Assembly: GCF_002812205.1 (NCBI RefSeq)
Contig: NZ_NPEA01000007.1
Location: forward strand, 186,001-250,000
DNA: 64,000 bases
Direction of reading: 5' to 3'
Source: Leptospira neocaledonica
GTDB taxonomy: Bacteria; Spirochaetota; Leptospiria; Leptospirales; Leptospiraceae
A program made the translations under genes and the position numbers. Every line of letters starts with the position of its first letter. Within the stretch, counting starts at the first letter, position 1. Under the pieces are notes generated by a model that had not been told where the DNA came from, made no database searches, and saw nothing but the letters and a program-made list of their open reading frames with translations. Of this stretch, positions 38,723 through 49,973 are shown piece after piece.

Positions 38723-40027
38723 TCAAGCCGAAAGATTGGGATGATAAAGGGAGAAGGCACGCTCTATAATGGATTTTAGCCCTATCCCGTTCCTAAAATT
38801 CCCCTCCACCCTGATCTCGCCCGGAAGGACTCTATCCAAATCTCGATTGAAAGCATGCAGTTGAGGCCCGTATACAGGGAGGGCATCTTTCCAAATAGTC
38901 ACATAGTGATTCAAAGGAATCCCACCTTCGGAAAATAGTTTTTTGCGATCTTCTTCCACTACGGAGATGATCTCCTCTTCCGTTTTAGAGGAAATTTCTC
39001 TATCACCTGCTCCACCCATGATAAAAGTTTCGGAATGAATTCCATCGGAGGTCCTGCCGGAGAATATAAAATCGTTAAACAAGATCCCTCTGGATCTGAT
39101 CCCTAGCTCGGAGGAAAAACTTTTATGATCTTTCGGGAATAATACTCCGAATCCTCTTTTTCCATTTAAGATAGAATCCCTTCCGAAACGGGTAACACTA
39201 ACGATCGGCAAAGTATCCAACATTCCTTGGTAGGACTTAAACTCTTTATATTCCGATTTTAAAAGTTTCAAAGCCGTCGATAGATTTGTCGCGATAGTGA
39301 TTTTGGATTTTGGATAACTAACTCTTAATTCTTTTAAGTTAGTGATGTCCTGATTATATTTGATCTTTCCTTGAGAAGATACTCTTGCTTCAAGGGCACC
39401 AAGTAAAGTTCCGAGGCCGCCTCTAAAACTTACAGTTCCTCTTCTTCCCGGAAGAATTTTTGGTTTTCCTTTTCTGGAATTTCGAAGATGCAGAATATTT
39501 TTCCAAAGAGGTGCCTGTTCAGGTAAAAATTTTCCGAGCACCAGCTCGGCAGACATTGCATCCAGATCACCGGCATATATTCCGCCTAATGCTGGCTCTA
39601 ACACCTTACTAAGTGTTTTTTCTCCCAATACTCTTTTGCCCCATTGGTAAATGGATTCTCCCGGAAGAGGTTGGGAAGGTACAGTCAATGTTGAAAATAC
39701 CAGAGATATTATTTCGAAAATGGAAAGAGGCAACCTTCTCATTTTTCCGTCTGAAAATATATAACGTTTTTTAGATGTAGGATTGGAGATTAAGATATCC
39801 AATCCCAAGCGTGCAGCAAGGCTTTCCAATTCCCAACAATTTAGAATTCCGTTTGCTGCCGTTTCTACGATCCCGTATTCCGTTCGAACAGAACGGATTA
39901 GTCCACCAGTACTTTCTCTTTTTTCCAGTACTAATACGGACTCGCCCTTCTCTAAAGCAAGAAATGCATGCAGAAGGCCGGTAAAACCCGCGCCGATTAC
40001 TATATGATCCGGAACCCATTTCGCCAC
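38723..40027 (-). CDS. hemG: Protoporphyrinogen oxidase (HemG/HemY-type flavoprotein)
   Basis: The 434-residue FAD enzyme starts with the dinucleotide motif VIGAGFTGLLHAFLALEKGESVLVLEKRESTGG, and has the C-terminal ERAFSLYHPN end and a substrate region of the oxygen-dependent HemY type. It oxidises protoporphyrinogen IX to protoporphyrin IX. In leptospires this gene is usually called hemG though it is not the flavodoxin type. It lies just downstream of the hem operon, after the DUF5683-like gene. Confidence 0.85.
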   Translation of the reverse strand: MAKWVPDHIVIGAGFTGLLHAFLALEKGESVLVLEKRESTGGLIRSVRTEYGIVETAANGILNCWELESLAARLGLDILISNPTSKKRYIFSDGKMRRLPLSIFEIISLVFSTLTVPSQPLPGESIYQWGKRVLGEKTLSKVLEPALGGIYAGDLDAMSAELVLGKFLPEQAPLWKNILHLRNSRKGKPKILPGRRGTVSFRGGLGTLLGALEARVSSQGKIKYNQDITNLKELRVSYPKSKITIATNLSTALKLLKSEYKEFKSYQGMLDTLPIVSVTRFGRDSILNGKRGFGVLFPKDHKSFSSELGIRSRGILFNDFIFSGRTSDGIHSETFIMGGAGDREISSKTEEEIISVVEEDRKKLFSEGGIPLNHYVTIWKDALPVYGPQLHAFNRDLDRVLPGEIRVEGNFRNGIGLKSIIERAFSLYHPNLSA

Positions 40028-40108
40028 GGATACAAAGTAATGGGATGGAAACTATTGGCAATAAAATCCTAGATTTTCTTTCAAATGGAAGAAAAGTTTT
40101 TGTCAGGA

Positions 40109-41074
40109 TCAGAATTCGAATCTGTAACCCATCGTATATTTGGTTTCCATTCCGGAGAAGGTCCCATTACCTGAAAATCCACTTCCTGCTCCGACGCTCG
40201 CAGGTATTGCAGATATCACCATTCCCTTGCTTTGTCCGTCTGAAAACTGAACCACTGATTTGACAGAATTTGCAAATAAATACGAATCAATCAGATTCAA
40301 AAGATAAATCCCGCCTAACACGTATAAGGCGCCTTGGTATTCTTTAAAGTTTTTGTCGGCTTCTTCTCTTTTAAGTTGAACCTGACTAGATTGATTCGCT
40401 AGATATGCATCAATAGGAGATAAAGACGGTGTAACCGCCGCTTGGGCTTGACCAAGTGCCGCAAGTGTCAGACTTTCTCTTGTGTACGGATTTCCCAAAT
40501 CCCCATATTCTTTTACAGAAGTTCTATAAACTCTAAACTTATCGTAAGCCACAAATGCTGCAGCCGCAAATAGGGTAGGGTAGAGAAGGGACTGAAATTT
40601 TCTGTCCGTATAATATTGACCCCAACCCGGTATAGCCGCAGATCTCATGAGTGCATTCAAAGGACGTTTAGCTTCTTGTTTACGAAGTTCTTCGAGGCGG
40701 CGAGCTTCTTCGTCGGCGGCTGCTTGTTTTTTCAGATCTTCTTCTTTTTGTTTTTCTTCATCCAATTGTCTTTGAGCAGCTTCTTTATCTTCTTGCTCTT
40801 TTTTGTCCGCGGCTAGTTTGTCTTCTTCCTCTTTGCGGATCTTTTCCTCTTCGTCGTCGTTTACGTCTTGGAAAAGTATTTTAAGGATCAGATCTTTATC
40901 TACTTTACGTTTTCCTGATTCTGTTTGTAAAAGAACAGAATGCTGGTTTTGGGTAATGATATCCCCTTTTACTTTTCCACCTTCTCTCAATAGAACGGTG
41001 ACGGGAAAGATCCCGATAGGAGCAAAAACGATCAATAAGATCGGAATTATTTTTCTTAAATGTAAAGATGACAT
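40109..41074 (-). CDS. Membrane protein with charged coiled coil (DUF5683-like)
   Basis: The 321-residue protein has an N-terminal signal or anchor (IIPILLIVFAPIGIFPV), a beta segment (VTVLLREGGKVKGDIITQNQHSVLLQTESGKRKV), a long charged coiled coil rich in Glu, Lys and Asp (about 70-140), then SAAIPGWGQYYTDRKFQSLLYPTLF, a motif of DUF5683 proteins. One further helix and a beta-rich C-terminus follow. It sits between hemG and hemN on the same strand, with 123 nt before it; whether it belongs to heme metabolism is unclear. Confidence 0.75.
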   Translation of the reverse strand: MSSLHLRKIIPILLIVFAPIGIFPVTVLLREGGKVKGDIITQNQHSVLLQTESGKRKVDKDLILKILFQDVNDDEEEKIRKEEEDKLAADKKEQEDKEAAQRQLDEEKQKEEDLKKQAAADEEARRLEELRKQEAKRPLNALMRSAAIPGWGQYYTDRKFQSLLYPTLFAAAAFVAYDKFRVYRTSVKEYGDLGNPYTRESLTLAALGQAQAAVTPSLSPIDAYLANQSSQVQLKREEADKNFKEYQGALYVLGGIYLLNLIDSYLFANSVKSVVQFSDGQSKGMVISAIPASVGAGSGFSGNGTFSGMETKYTMGYRFEF

Positions 41075-41197
41075 TTCAAAAACGAAAAAGTGTTACGCCA
41101 CTAAAGTCCCCAGAGTATTGGACGAAAAGAAATTAATTTCCAAATGAGTCCTCTAAGGGAAGAACAGCTATTGGACCCGAATATTTCAGAAAGAGAG

Positions 41198-42547
41198 TCA
41201 AATAGACTGAGAAAACACCTTGGTTTCAGGACTTTTTCTTCTCAAACGCATGTCCAAACCTGTACACGCATTCCTTAAGAAAGGTTTTCCCAGGTCTGTT
41301 AAAACAAGGGTTTTTCCTTTCCACTCAATTAAATTATCGTCTTCCATACTGGCCAAATAGAGGCGAACCTCTTCAAAAATTGGATCCGGAACCTCCACTT
41401 TTCCCAAAGTAGAAAGTTTTAGAATGAGTTCTCTTTGGACCAAATCTTCCGAATTTAATTTATGTCCCCTGAGAATTGCCTGTCCGTTTTCCGAAATTTT
41501 TCTTTGGTATTTTTTCAGGATCTTTTCGTTCTGATAAAAACAATCCCAACTATCCGAAATTGCAGACACCCCTAAACCCAAAAGTAGGTCAGTGGATTTA
41601 GTGGTATATCCCATAAAATTGCGATGAAGATTTCCATTCCGATAAGCTGCATAGAGTGAATCGGACTCAAGAGCAAAATGGTCCATTCCAATTTCCTTAT
41701 ATCCTGCGCTTAAGAAAAGTTCTCTTCCGATCTCATAGAGTTCTCTTTTTTCTTCTCCCTTAGGTAGATCATCTTCTGTGAATAATCTTTGGGCAGCTTT
41801 AATCCAAGGTACATGAGCATAACTATAGAAAGCGATACGATCAGGCCTAAGCTCCAATGTTTTTTGGATGGTCTGCCTCATACTTTCCTTGGTTTGTTTG
41901 GGAAGTCCATAGATAAGGTCGAAATTTACCGAATGATAACCCAACTTGCGTGCACCCTGAGTGATTGTTTCAGTTAGTTCATAAGGTTGGATACGATTTA
42001 CCAATCTTTGCACTTCAGGATCAAAGTCTTGAACTCCCAAACTAATTCTTGTGAATCCGTAATTTGCTAATACTTCGAGTTGAGAAATCCTAGTCCTTCT
42101 TGGATCCACCTCCAAGGAGAATTCAGGAGAATCGGATACATTCCAAGAATCTAAAATTGGTTTTAACAAACTTTCCAAGTTGGATTCGGAAAGATAAGTA
42201 GGAGACCCTCCGCCCAAATGTAACTCTCTCAACTCACGTTTAGTCAATTCAGGAAGTTCTTCCCGGTATTTTCTAAATTCCTGGAGAACGGTCTCCACAT
42301 AAGGATCTTCTACAGTATGATTTTTGGTGATAGAAGTATTGCAGCCGCAAAAAGAACAAAGTGTCTCACAAAATGGAATATGAAGATACAATGCAACGGA
42401 AGAATCATCAGGCACCAACCTTCTACGAAGTGATCCTATCCATTCTTCTCTGGTAGGATTGTCTTCCCAATAAGGCACAGTAGGATAACTAGTGTATCTA
42501 GGTGCAGGGACATCGTATTTTCGGATTAAATCGGATTTGGAATTCAT
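41198..42547 (-). CDS. hemN: Oxygen-independent coproporphyrinogen III oxidase
   Basis: The 449-residue radical-SAM enzyme has the cluster motif CETLCSFCGCN (Cys60, Cys64, Cys67), HLGGGSPTYL, SLEVDPRR and the typical GLSAISDSW region (GLGVSAISDSW). It converts coproporphyrinogen III to protoporphyrinogen IX without O2. It overlaps hemE in ATGA. The gene is part of the main hem operon. Confidence 0.92.
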   Translation of the reverse strand: MNSKSDLIRKYDVPAPRYTSYPTVPYWEDNPTREEWIGSLRRRLVPDDSSVALYLHIPFCETLCSFCGCNTSITKNHTVEDPYVETVLQEFRKYREELPELTKRELRELHLGGGSPTYLSESNLESLLKPILDSWNVSDSPEFSLEVDPRRTRISQLEVLANYGFTRISLGVQDFDPEVQRLVNRIQPYELTETITQGARKLGYHSVNFDLIYGLPKQTKESMRQTIQKTLELRPDRIAFYSYAHVPWIKAAQRLFTEDDLPKGEEKRELYEIGRELFLSAGYKEIGMDHFALESDSLYAAYRNGNLHRNFMGYTTKSTDLLLGLGVSAISDSWDCFYQNEKILKKYQRKISENGQAILRGHKLNSEDLVQRELILKLSTLGKVEVPDPIFEEVRLYLASMEDDNLIEWKGKTLVLTDLGKPFLRNACTGLDMRLRRKSPETKVFSQSI

Positions 42548-43558
42548 ACGAAGGCCTCACGTATCGTATTTACGAAAGTTCTAATATTCGCTTCCGGGGT
42601 TTTTGGAAGGACTCCATGTCCCAAACCGCAGACCCATCCTGCTCTTTTTTCCGGGACCAAATCCAAAAACGGTCGGATCCATCGATTTAAATATTTCTTA
42701 AATTCGCCCGGCTCCATGAATAATAACGCTTGGTCGAAGTTTCCCTGCACAAAATGAGAACCGTTCCCTAAAAAACCTACGATATCGGTTCGATGATCCA
42801 TCCCGAATCCAATAAGACCCGAAATTTCTCTCAAAGACTGCAAAGAGCCTGGAGCCAGATTTTTAGCATAATAACCGATTTTGCCAGGGAACGCCTCTAC
42901 CAAAACTTTAATGGTAGGTAAAATCGCCTCTTGGAAGAATACAGGAGAAGCATCTCCTGCAGCGGTATCAAAGACCATTACGATCTCAGCACCACCTTCC
43001 AATTGCAGACGTATATTTTCTTTTAATAATGCCAAGATCTTCTCGTAAAAACCTTCTCTTAACTCCGCAGAAACTTTAGGAAGTATTAGGTTTCCATCAT
43101 GTTTTCCTTGAGTAGCGTAACAGAATAAGGTCCAAGGCCCTCCGACAAATCCGATCAAAGACTTATCTTTTGGGATTCTTTTCCTCGTGCGAATCACGGC
43201 GTCTTTTTGAAATCCCATAAACTCTACTGCTTCTTCCAAAGAGTAAAACTTATTTAGATCTTCCAAAGTAGAAAGATGCCAGCCCAGTTTGGGGCCTTCT
43301 TCGCCGAAACGTAAACCCATTCCAAATGCTTCTAATGGAAAAAGAATATCGGAAAATAAAATTGCAGTATCAAAATCAAAATCATCCACAGGACCGAAAG
43401 CGACTTCTGCAGCCAGCTCAGGCACCTTACATAATTCTTCGAAAGAATGTTTTTTCCTTAAATTTTGGTAATGCCAATGATAACGACCGGCCTGGCGCAT
43501 CATCCAGATCGGAGGAGTGGCCTGTGGTTCCAGTTTAAGGGCAGCTTGAAATCTAGTA

Positions 43559-43566
<8 letters not shown>
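42544..43566 (-). CDS. hemE: Uroporphyrinogen decarboxylase
   Basis: The 340-residue protein has the N-terminal PPIWMMRQAGRYH signature and FVGGPWTLFCYATQG, both strongly conserved in HemE. It decarboxylates uroporphyrinogen III to coproporphyrinogen III. It overlaps hemR by 8 nt and hemN by 4 nt, as part of the coupled hem operon. Confidence 0.94.
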
Positions 43567-44247
<681 letters not shown>

Positions 44248-44251
<4 letters not shown>

Positions 44252-45177
44252 ACGCCGTTTCTCCCTTTGGAAGAATAAGAGGGGAGAACCAACTCCGCCA
44301 AAAATCCACCCGACTCGGAATTTCGAACGGAGAAATCTCCTCCCATTCTTCCGGCTAATTTTTCAGCGAGATATAATCCCACTCCAGTTCCACTTGTGCT
44401 CGTATGTCTTAAGAATAATCTTCCCAATAATCTAAAATCGCCTGAGAAACCTTTCCCGTTGTCTTCGAATCTAAACTTGATCTTGTCTCCAGAAACGGAT
44501 TCTGAAAGAATTTTTACCTTCGTAGCTCCTCCGTGTTGCACGGAGTTTTCTAAAAGATTTCTAAAAATACTTTCTAAGGCTCTTCTATCCGCTAACACTT
44601 TGGTTTCTTTCCATTCCGTTTGGATATCCAACTCGGACCATTCTTCTCTTAGACTTTCTTCCCAGTGTCGGAGGTCCAACTCTTCCAAATATAATCCTTC
44701 GGATCTCATAAGACTTGCCAGATACAGGGCCTTATTCATCTGAGATTCTATCCGATCGGAATCTTTTAATAATCTATGAAGAAGTTTGTCTTTGCCTGCA
44801 TCTACACCTTCTTCCAGCAAACTCTCTGCTTGCAATCTGAGACTCGCTAGAGGAGTTTTCATTTCATGGGTGACTGTAGAGAAAAAATCATGAATGAGTT
44901 TATTTCTTTTTTCTTCCCGAAAGGTAAGCCAAACCAAGGTCCCGCCACCGCTTACTAATAAAAAAAGAAAGAAGGCACCTTCCATTTTGATCATGGCACT
45001 TTGTCTCTCTAATTTATCCAAGAAATCGTTTTCAATTTTGGATCCCAAACGAGATGCGAGTTCGGTTGCCATTCTGTTCTGTCTTAATCCCAAAAAAAGC
45101 CACCAAACCCCGAGAGAGACCGTGGTCAGAACCCAGATAACCGGCAAAACAATCTTTTTGGAATCGAAGACCTTCAT
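44248..45177 (-). CDS. hemK: Sensor histidine kinase HemK
   Basis: The 309-residue kinase has two membrane helices (about 11-30 and 68-86) around a short 35-residue extracytoplasmic loop, then the H-box [17 protein letters not shown] with His104 and the ATP-binding domain ([39 protein letters not shown]). The very small sensor loop suggests sensing in the membrane. It should phosphorylate HemR (4-nt overlap). The name refers to the Leptospira kinase, not to the unrelated methyltransferase of the same name. Confidence 0.87.
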
Positions 45178-46469
45178 ACTTTCAGTTTTTTTAATGCGAA
45201 ATCCGCTTTCTCCAATGTTTCTGAAAGTATTTTGTCGGAATGGGCATAACTTAGGAAACCCACCTCATAACCAGATGGAGCCAAATAAATTCCTTCCGAG
45301 AGAAGTGCATGGAAAACTTTTGCAAAACCTTCCTTATGACCTGCCGGGATTTTATCCACAGTGCGAATAGGGGAGGGAGCCTTTTTATGAAACCAAAACA
45401 AAGAAGAATGTATACTGGAATCCCAATCTCCCTCAGGATCCCTCTCCCTTAAAATAGAGACCATTCCGGATACGAAAGATTTGGTGCGATTTTCTAAAAC
45501 ATTATACACATTTTCTTTTTCACATTTTTTTAATGTGGCAAGACCGGCTCTCATTCCGAACGGACTAGCACTCAAAGTTCCCGCTTGGTACACCGGCCCC
45601 TGAGGAGCTACCAGATCTAATAGCTCAGCTTTTCCTGCATAAGCTCCGACAGGGAACCCTCCGCCAATGATCTTTCCGTAGGTTACAAGATCAGGAGCAA
45701 TTCCTAATTCTCCGCTCATTCCGGTCAGACCAACTCTGAAGCCGCTGATCACCTCATCGAAAAGTACAAGAGTTCCGTGTTTTCTAGCAATCTCAACGAT
45801 CTTGGATAAAAATTCTTTTCTTTGTATTAATAAACCGTAATTTGCAGGCAAAGGTTCGATCACTAATGCGGCGATATTTTTACCTTCTTTTGCAAAAAGT
45901 TCCTCTACCGATTTTTCATCGTCAAGGGGGAGTACCAAAGTATTTTTGATCAGCTCGGAACCTATCCCTGCGCTATCCGAAGAAGATTCTCCTGCTAGTC
46001 CGGAACCCGCCTTTACAAGCAATGCATCCAAATGGCCATGATAACATCCGTCGAATTTTAGGATCTTATCTCTGCCGGTAGCAGCGCGAGCCACACGTAA
46101 TGCGCTCATCACAGCTTCCGTTCCACTGTTTACGAATCGGATCTTTTCTACCCAAGGAATTTTGGATACAATCCATTCTGCAAGTTCCAGCGAATAAGGT
46201 TCTGCGGCGCCGAAACTCCAAGCAAGTTCCGCGGTTTCAGATACGATCTTCTGGACATCTTCGTCTCTATGTCCCAAGATCAAGGGCCCGAAACTCAAAC
46301 AATAATCTATATATTCTTTTCCGGAAACATCCGTAAGTTTTGCACCCTTTCCGGATTGGAAAAATACAGGATCTCCTCCAACGGAACGAAAGGATCTAAC
46401 GGGAGAATGTACTCCACCCGGTGCTACTTTTTTTGCTCTTTCAAAAAGTTCCTTAGAACTCGGAAACAT
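45174..46469 (-). CDS. hemL: Glutamate-1-semialdehyde 2,1-aminomutase
   Basis: The ATG at 46469 ([19 protein letters not shown]) overlaps the hemB stop by one base (TGATG), and AAAGGAG lies upstream; earlier in-frame starts lie within hemB. The 431-residue PLP enzyme has [39 protein letters not shown] and the PLP lysine in [14 protein letters not shown]. It makes 5-aminolevulinate in the C5 pathway, downstream of HemA. Confidence 0.94.
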   Translation of the reverse strand: MFPSSKELFERAKKVAPGGVHSPVRSFRSVGGDPVFFQSGKGAKLTDVSGKEYIDYCLSFGPLILGHRDEDVQKIVSETAELAWSFGAAEPYSLELAEWIVSKIPWVEKIRFVNSGTEAVMSALRVARAATGRDKILKFDGCYHGHLDALLVKAGSGLAGESSSDSAGIGSELIKNTLVLPLDDEKSVEELFAKEGKNIAALVIEPLPANYGLLIQRKEFLSKIVEIARKHGTLVLFDEVISGFRVGLTGMSGELGIAPDLVTYGKIIGGGFPVGAYAGKAELLDLVAPQGPVYQAGTLSASPFGMRAGLATLKKCEKENVYNVLENRTKSFVSGMVSILRERDPEGDWDSSIHSSLFWFHKKAPSPIRTVDKIPAGHKEGFAKVFHALLSEGIYLAPSGYEVGFLSYAHSDKILSETLEKADFALKKLKV

Positions 46470-47434
46470 CAGCCTAAAATCTCCTTTCCTCTTCTTGCTG
46501 CATAAGTGATCAGATAAGATACACCTGCTCTCGAGAACACTTGCCATGTTTCTTTCAGAGCATCTTCAAATTTACAAAATCCATTTTCTGCGAGCATCGC
46601 AATAGATGCATATTCTCCGCTTACTTGGTAAGCTCCCACAGGCAGACCGGTTTGTTCTTTAATCGGTAAAATAAGATCTATAGAAGTTATACCTGGCTTA
46701 ACCATCAAAAGATCAGCGCCTTCTTCCGTATCTCTAACAGAAGAAAGAATAGAATCTTCTCTATTCCTAACATCGATTTGATAAGAAGAACGATCCCCAT
46801 GACCAGGAGCGGACTCTGCAGCCTCTCTGAATGGGCCATAAAAATGACTCTTGAATTTTGTAGAATAACTCATGATCGGAACATGCTGAAAACCGTTAGA
46901 GTCCAGAATATTTCTATGACTTCTAATTCTTCCATCCATCATATCGGAAGGAGAAATTCCATCCGCACCGGATTCTGCATAACAAAGTGCGAGTTCGGAA
47001 AGCCTTTTAACAGACTTGATATTGTCAATTCTACCCTTTGGATCCAAAAGGCCACAATGTCCATGAGTGGTCAAAGAACAAAGACATGTATCCACCCAGA
47101 GGAAAATTTCAGGAAACTTTGATTTAATATTTCCTATTACATTTTTATAAAACGATTTAGGGATAGAATCATCCGACTTTTTTTCAGGAACCAAAAAAAG
47201 AAGGAAATGTTCCACTCCATTTTTCACATCCGATTCAATCTGAGAGAGAATAGATTCGCTAGTATCGCGGAATACTCCAGGCAAAGAGGACATTTTTTCG
47301 GGAGATTTCAGACTTTCTGCCACGAATATAGGCTGGACCAGTTTTTTAGGATTTAAACTTTCCGAAGACACCAAATTTCTGAGCGGGGCATTGAGGCGAT
47401 TTCTCCTAAGACCCAACAAACTCTCGGAACTCAT
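46469..47434 (-). CDS. hemB: Delta-aminolevulinic acid dehydratase (porphobilinogen synthase)
   Basis: The 321-residue protein condenses two aminolevulinates to porphobilinogen. It has the metal-binding segment [18 protein letters not shown] (Cys-rich, so likely Zn-binding), the active-site Lys in [10 protein letters not shown] and MVKPGI, and the [12 protein letters not shown] motif. It overlaps hemC/D by 4 nt and hemL by 1 nt. Confidence 0.94.
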   Translation of the reverse strand: MSSESLLGLRRNRLNAPLRNLVSSESLNPKKLVQPIFVAESLKSPEKMSSLPGVFRDTSESILSQIESDVKNGVEHFLLFLVPEKKSDDSIPKSFYKNVIGNIKSKFPEIFLWVDTCLCSLTTHGHCGLLDPKGRIDNIKSVKRLSELALCYAESGADGISPSDMMDGRIRSHRNILDSNGFQHVPIMSYSTKFKSHFYGPFREAAESAPGHGDRSSYQIDVRNREDSILSSVRDTEEGADLLMVKPGITSIDLILPIKEQTGLPVGAYQVSGEYASIAMLAENGFCKFEDALKETWQVFSRAGVSYLITYAARRGKEILG

Positions 47435-48993
47435 ATAGCACCTCTTTTTGTAAGAAAATCCGGGACTTCTCCCTCACAGGCCCTTTCCCAGGATTCAAAA
47501 TTCGGGAATGCGAAAATTTTCGCATCTTCACCTAATGTTTTTCTAATATATTTATATGTGGCTCCCGTCCCGCAAGAATGGATCCTGGAACCTATTTCCG
47601 GATTTTTTTTATAAGCCCGATCGAATTGAGAAGCGCTCATCCAGAAAAAATGAGAATACGCGGAAAGATCCGGCTGCTCCGAATCAAAATCCACTTTATA
47701 GGTTACGAACCTTCTCCACACACCCTCGATGATATCGCTTTCTTCATGAGTGAGTTTGATAAAGTCAGGATTGGATTCATAAAAACTAACGATATTTTTT
47801 GCGTCTTCTTCGCCTAAACCGTCAGTGGAGCCATTTACCCAAACATCCCTGGAGGCCAACTTCTCCCAGGTTTTTGCACCTGCCACGATAAAGATTGTTC
47901 CCACCCCGGGCAATACCCAGTCTTTAGGCAAAGAATCAGCCCTAGACACGAACCAAAACTTTTCTTTAGGAACAGAAGTTTGGACAGGAGAACGTTTCAT
48001 TCTAAATCCCTGTCTTGGTTTTGGGAATACAAGATCCAAGGAAGAAGGTAAAGGTAATTCCTTTCCCTTCCATCTGTCGAAAGCATCCAACTCGGAACCA
48101 GAATCCGTTTTGCCTCGAACAAATAGAAAATCAGAAGCCCCACCTAAGATCACGGAAACACCGATCTTCTGATGACATCCACCGCCGAAGTAAGAGAGAA
48201 TTTTTCTCTCTTCTAAGACAGCTTCTTCTTCCTTTAAATCGGAAAGTGGGAGTAAAAGTTTTTTGGTTCTTTCGTCACCCTTTCTGATCTCAGCTGCGAG
48301 CGCTCCCTGTGCAGGTGCATTCGGATTTTTTGATAAAGGAAGAACCATAAAAAGTTCATTTGAGATGGCCGATCTGATCTCTTTTCTGAGTTCGGAATAT
48401 TCTTCCGTAGAAGAAAAAGAAAAATTTTCGGATAGAAGACGATCCAATGCGGCCTTAGCAACTACGAGCCCGGAAACCTCAGGATCCGCCTTCCATTTGC
48501 GAAGCCTGGTTTGTACATTTCCTCTTACCGGATGAAAACTGATCGGTAAATTTTGGAGACGAGAGGGGAGTGCCCCCGGAAGAAATGCAGTAAGATTATA
48601 TTCTCTTCTTGGACTAGAAGAATGAATCTTAATTTCTTTAGGAGGATTTTCGTAAGAAGATCTTTTAAAAAGTAAAACATCTCTTTGGTCCGCTCGAGGA
48701 AGGACCATGATAATTTCTGTGCCCTCATGACCTTCCAGATCCAAGTCCTTATAGGAATGAACGACTACGTCTACATTTCCTTGGACTAGTTCTTTAGTTA
48801 AGTCTTGGGTAAAAACACCTCTGCTTCCCATTTTCCAAAGAGGAGTGCTTAGGTCTTGGTCCCCGCTTGCTTCCTTGAAAAAAAGTTGGAGCTCCAACTC
48901 AGGATACAATTTACACAATTGATCTTGTACGAGGCAGGTCTGTAATTTTGCGAGGGAACTTTTTCGGGAACCGATTCTTAAAACGTCGGACAA
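47431..48993 (-). CDS. hemC: HemC-HemD fusion: hydroxymethylbilane synthase plus probable uroporphyrinogen-III synthase
   Basis: The 520-residue protein has two parts. Residues 1 to about 320 are HemC: RIGSRKSSLAKLQTCLVQDQL, VHSYKDLD, RGNVQTRLRKW and the cofactor Cys273 in GGGCHQKIGV. Residues about 330-520 (FWFVSRADSLPKDWVLPGVGTIFIVAGAKTW; SHFFWMSASQFDRAY) have the pattern of a uroporphyrinogen-III synthase domain, which is poorly conserved in general. No other hemD is in the operon, which supports the fusion. It overlaps hemA by 16 nt and hemB by 4 nt. Confidence 0.88.
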   Translation of the reverse strand: MSDVLRIGSRKSSLAKLQTCLVQDQLCKLYPELELQLFFKEASGDQDLSTPLWKMGSRGVFTQDLTKELVQGNVDVVVHSYKDLDLEGHEGTEIIMVLPRADQRDVLLFKRSSYENPPKEIKIHSSSPRREYNLTAFLPGALPSRLQNLPISFHPVRGNVQTRLRKWKADPEVSGLVVAKAALDRLLSENFSFSSTEEYSELRKEIRSAISNELFMVLPLSKNPNAPAQGALAAEIRKGDERTKKLLLPLSDLKEEEAVLEERKILSYFGGGCHQKIGVSVILGGASDFLFVRGKTDSGSELDAFDRWKGKELPLPSSLDLVFPKPRQGFRMKRSPVQTSVPKEKFWFVSRADSLPKDWVLPGVGTIFIVAGAKTWEKLASRDVWVNGSTDGLGEEDAKNIVSFYESNPDFIKLTHEESDIIEGVWRRFVTYKVDFDSEQPDLSAYSHFFWMSASQFDRAYKKNPEIGSRIHSCGTGATYKYIRKTLGEDAKIFAFPNFESWERACEGEVPDFLTKRGAI

Positions 48994-49865
48994 GGTAGGT
49001 CATCCCAACCGAATACAATTTGATGAGCTTCCAGTTCTCTTTCTTCCAAAAGCTCGTCTAAGACGGATTTTAATTCTTCCTTCACTTTTCTGGTCCTTTC
49101 TTCCGTTTCTTTCAGAGAAGAAAGCATTTCTGCAAAGGAAATATATACGATATCTGAAGGCCAAGATTCTTCCAGAGGTTCTTCTCTAAAATCTAAGACC
49201 AGATTTCCCGGAGTAAGCTTATCCATCCAGGCGGAAAAATCCATAGGCGCAGCAATTACCCACGCTTCTCCATTTGGAGACCAGTCTTCCATCAAATGAG
49301 AAGTGGAATCGGATACAGAAGATAAAAATTCCAATCGATTTGGATTACGTCCTACAATCTTAGTCTTTCGATTGGAATGAGAAAGCCAAGGAAGGATTTT
49401 TTCCGCAAGCTGGCCTGTCCCAAAAAGTATAATTTCTTTAGGAGGATTTGTAGCTTCGGATAAATATTTATCCGCCAAACCGCCGTAAGATTGTTCTCCT
49501 AAATTTTGCAAATACCCGGAGCGAAGAGTCCTACAATCTTCAATCAGATTGTCTCTAAGTTTTGCTAAATAATCTCCAAAAGCGAGATCGGGCAATTCTT
49601 GGAATCTTTGTTTGAATTGAGAGAGCACTTCTGTCTCTCCAAATAATTTAGATTTTAGGCCTGAGATAATTTCGAGAAGAAGCCTGTATGCTTCGTAACC
49701 GGTTTTACTTTCCCAATGGGAAGGAAGATCTTCCGGATTTGAATGGATCCTAGAATCGGAAACAAGAACAGTACGCATACAAGTCTTCCAAGAAAACGCA
49801 TCGGGAAGAGAATATAAATCCCTGTCGGAAGATTCAGAGTGAAAAACCTGTAATGTGGACCACAT
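48978..49865 (-). CDS. hemA: Glutamyl-tRNA reductase, short form
   Basis: HemA reduces glutamyl-tRNA to glutamate-1-semialdehyde, the first step of the C5 pathway. The catalytic Cys is Cys29 in FSWKTCMRT, and SGLKSKLFGETEVLSQFKQ and the NADPH motif LFGTGQLAEKIL follow the family. At 295 residues it is much shorter than the usual 410-430: the N-terminal part is compact, and the C-terminal dimerisation domain is missing. It is the first gene of the hem operon and its promoter carries a HemR-type hem-box. Confidence 0.88.
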   Translation of the reverse strand: MWSTLQVFHSESSDRDLYSLPDAFSWKTCMRTVLVSDSRIHSNPEDLPSHWESKTGYEAYRLLLEIISGLKSKLFGETEVLSQFKQRFQELPDLAFGDYLAKLRDNLIEDCRTLRSGYLQNLGEQSYGGLADKYLSEATNPPKEIILFGTGQLAEKILPWLSHSNRKTKIVGRNPNRLEFLSSVSDSTSHLMEDWSPNGEAWVIAAPMDFSAWMDKLTPGNLVLDFREEPLEESWPSDIVYISFAEMLSSLKETEERTRKVKEELKSVLDELLEERELEAHQIVFGWDDLPCPTF

Positions 49866-49874
49866 CTATCTTCG

Positions 49875-49915
49875 ATCATACCTAATTTGGGGCCTTATTT
49901 GTCAAAATACTGTCA
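49875..49915 (-). promoter_or_regulatory. hemA promoter with HemR-type hem-box
   Basis: On the minus strand TGACA-GTATTT-TGACA (49915-49900) matches the known HemR hem-box TGACA-N6-TGACA exactly. The second half overlaps a TTGACA -35 hexamer (49905-49900). TATGAT at 49880-49875 (5 of 6 matches) is a good -10 box, but the spacer is 19 nt, longer than optimal. An activator site overlapping the -35 and a long spacer fit PhoB-type activation. Transcription should start a few bases before the hemA ATG at 49865. Confidence 0.8.
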
Positions 49916-49973
49916 GAGAGATCCGAAAAATATTCCTCTTGCAAGTGTTGAGAACGAATTTCAAAATGACCTT

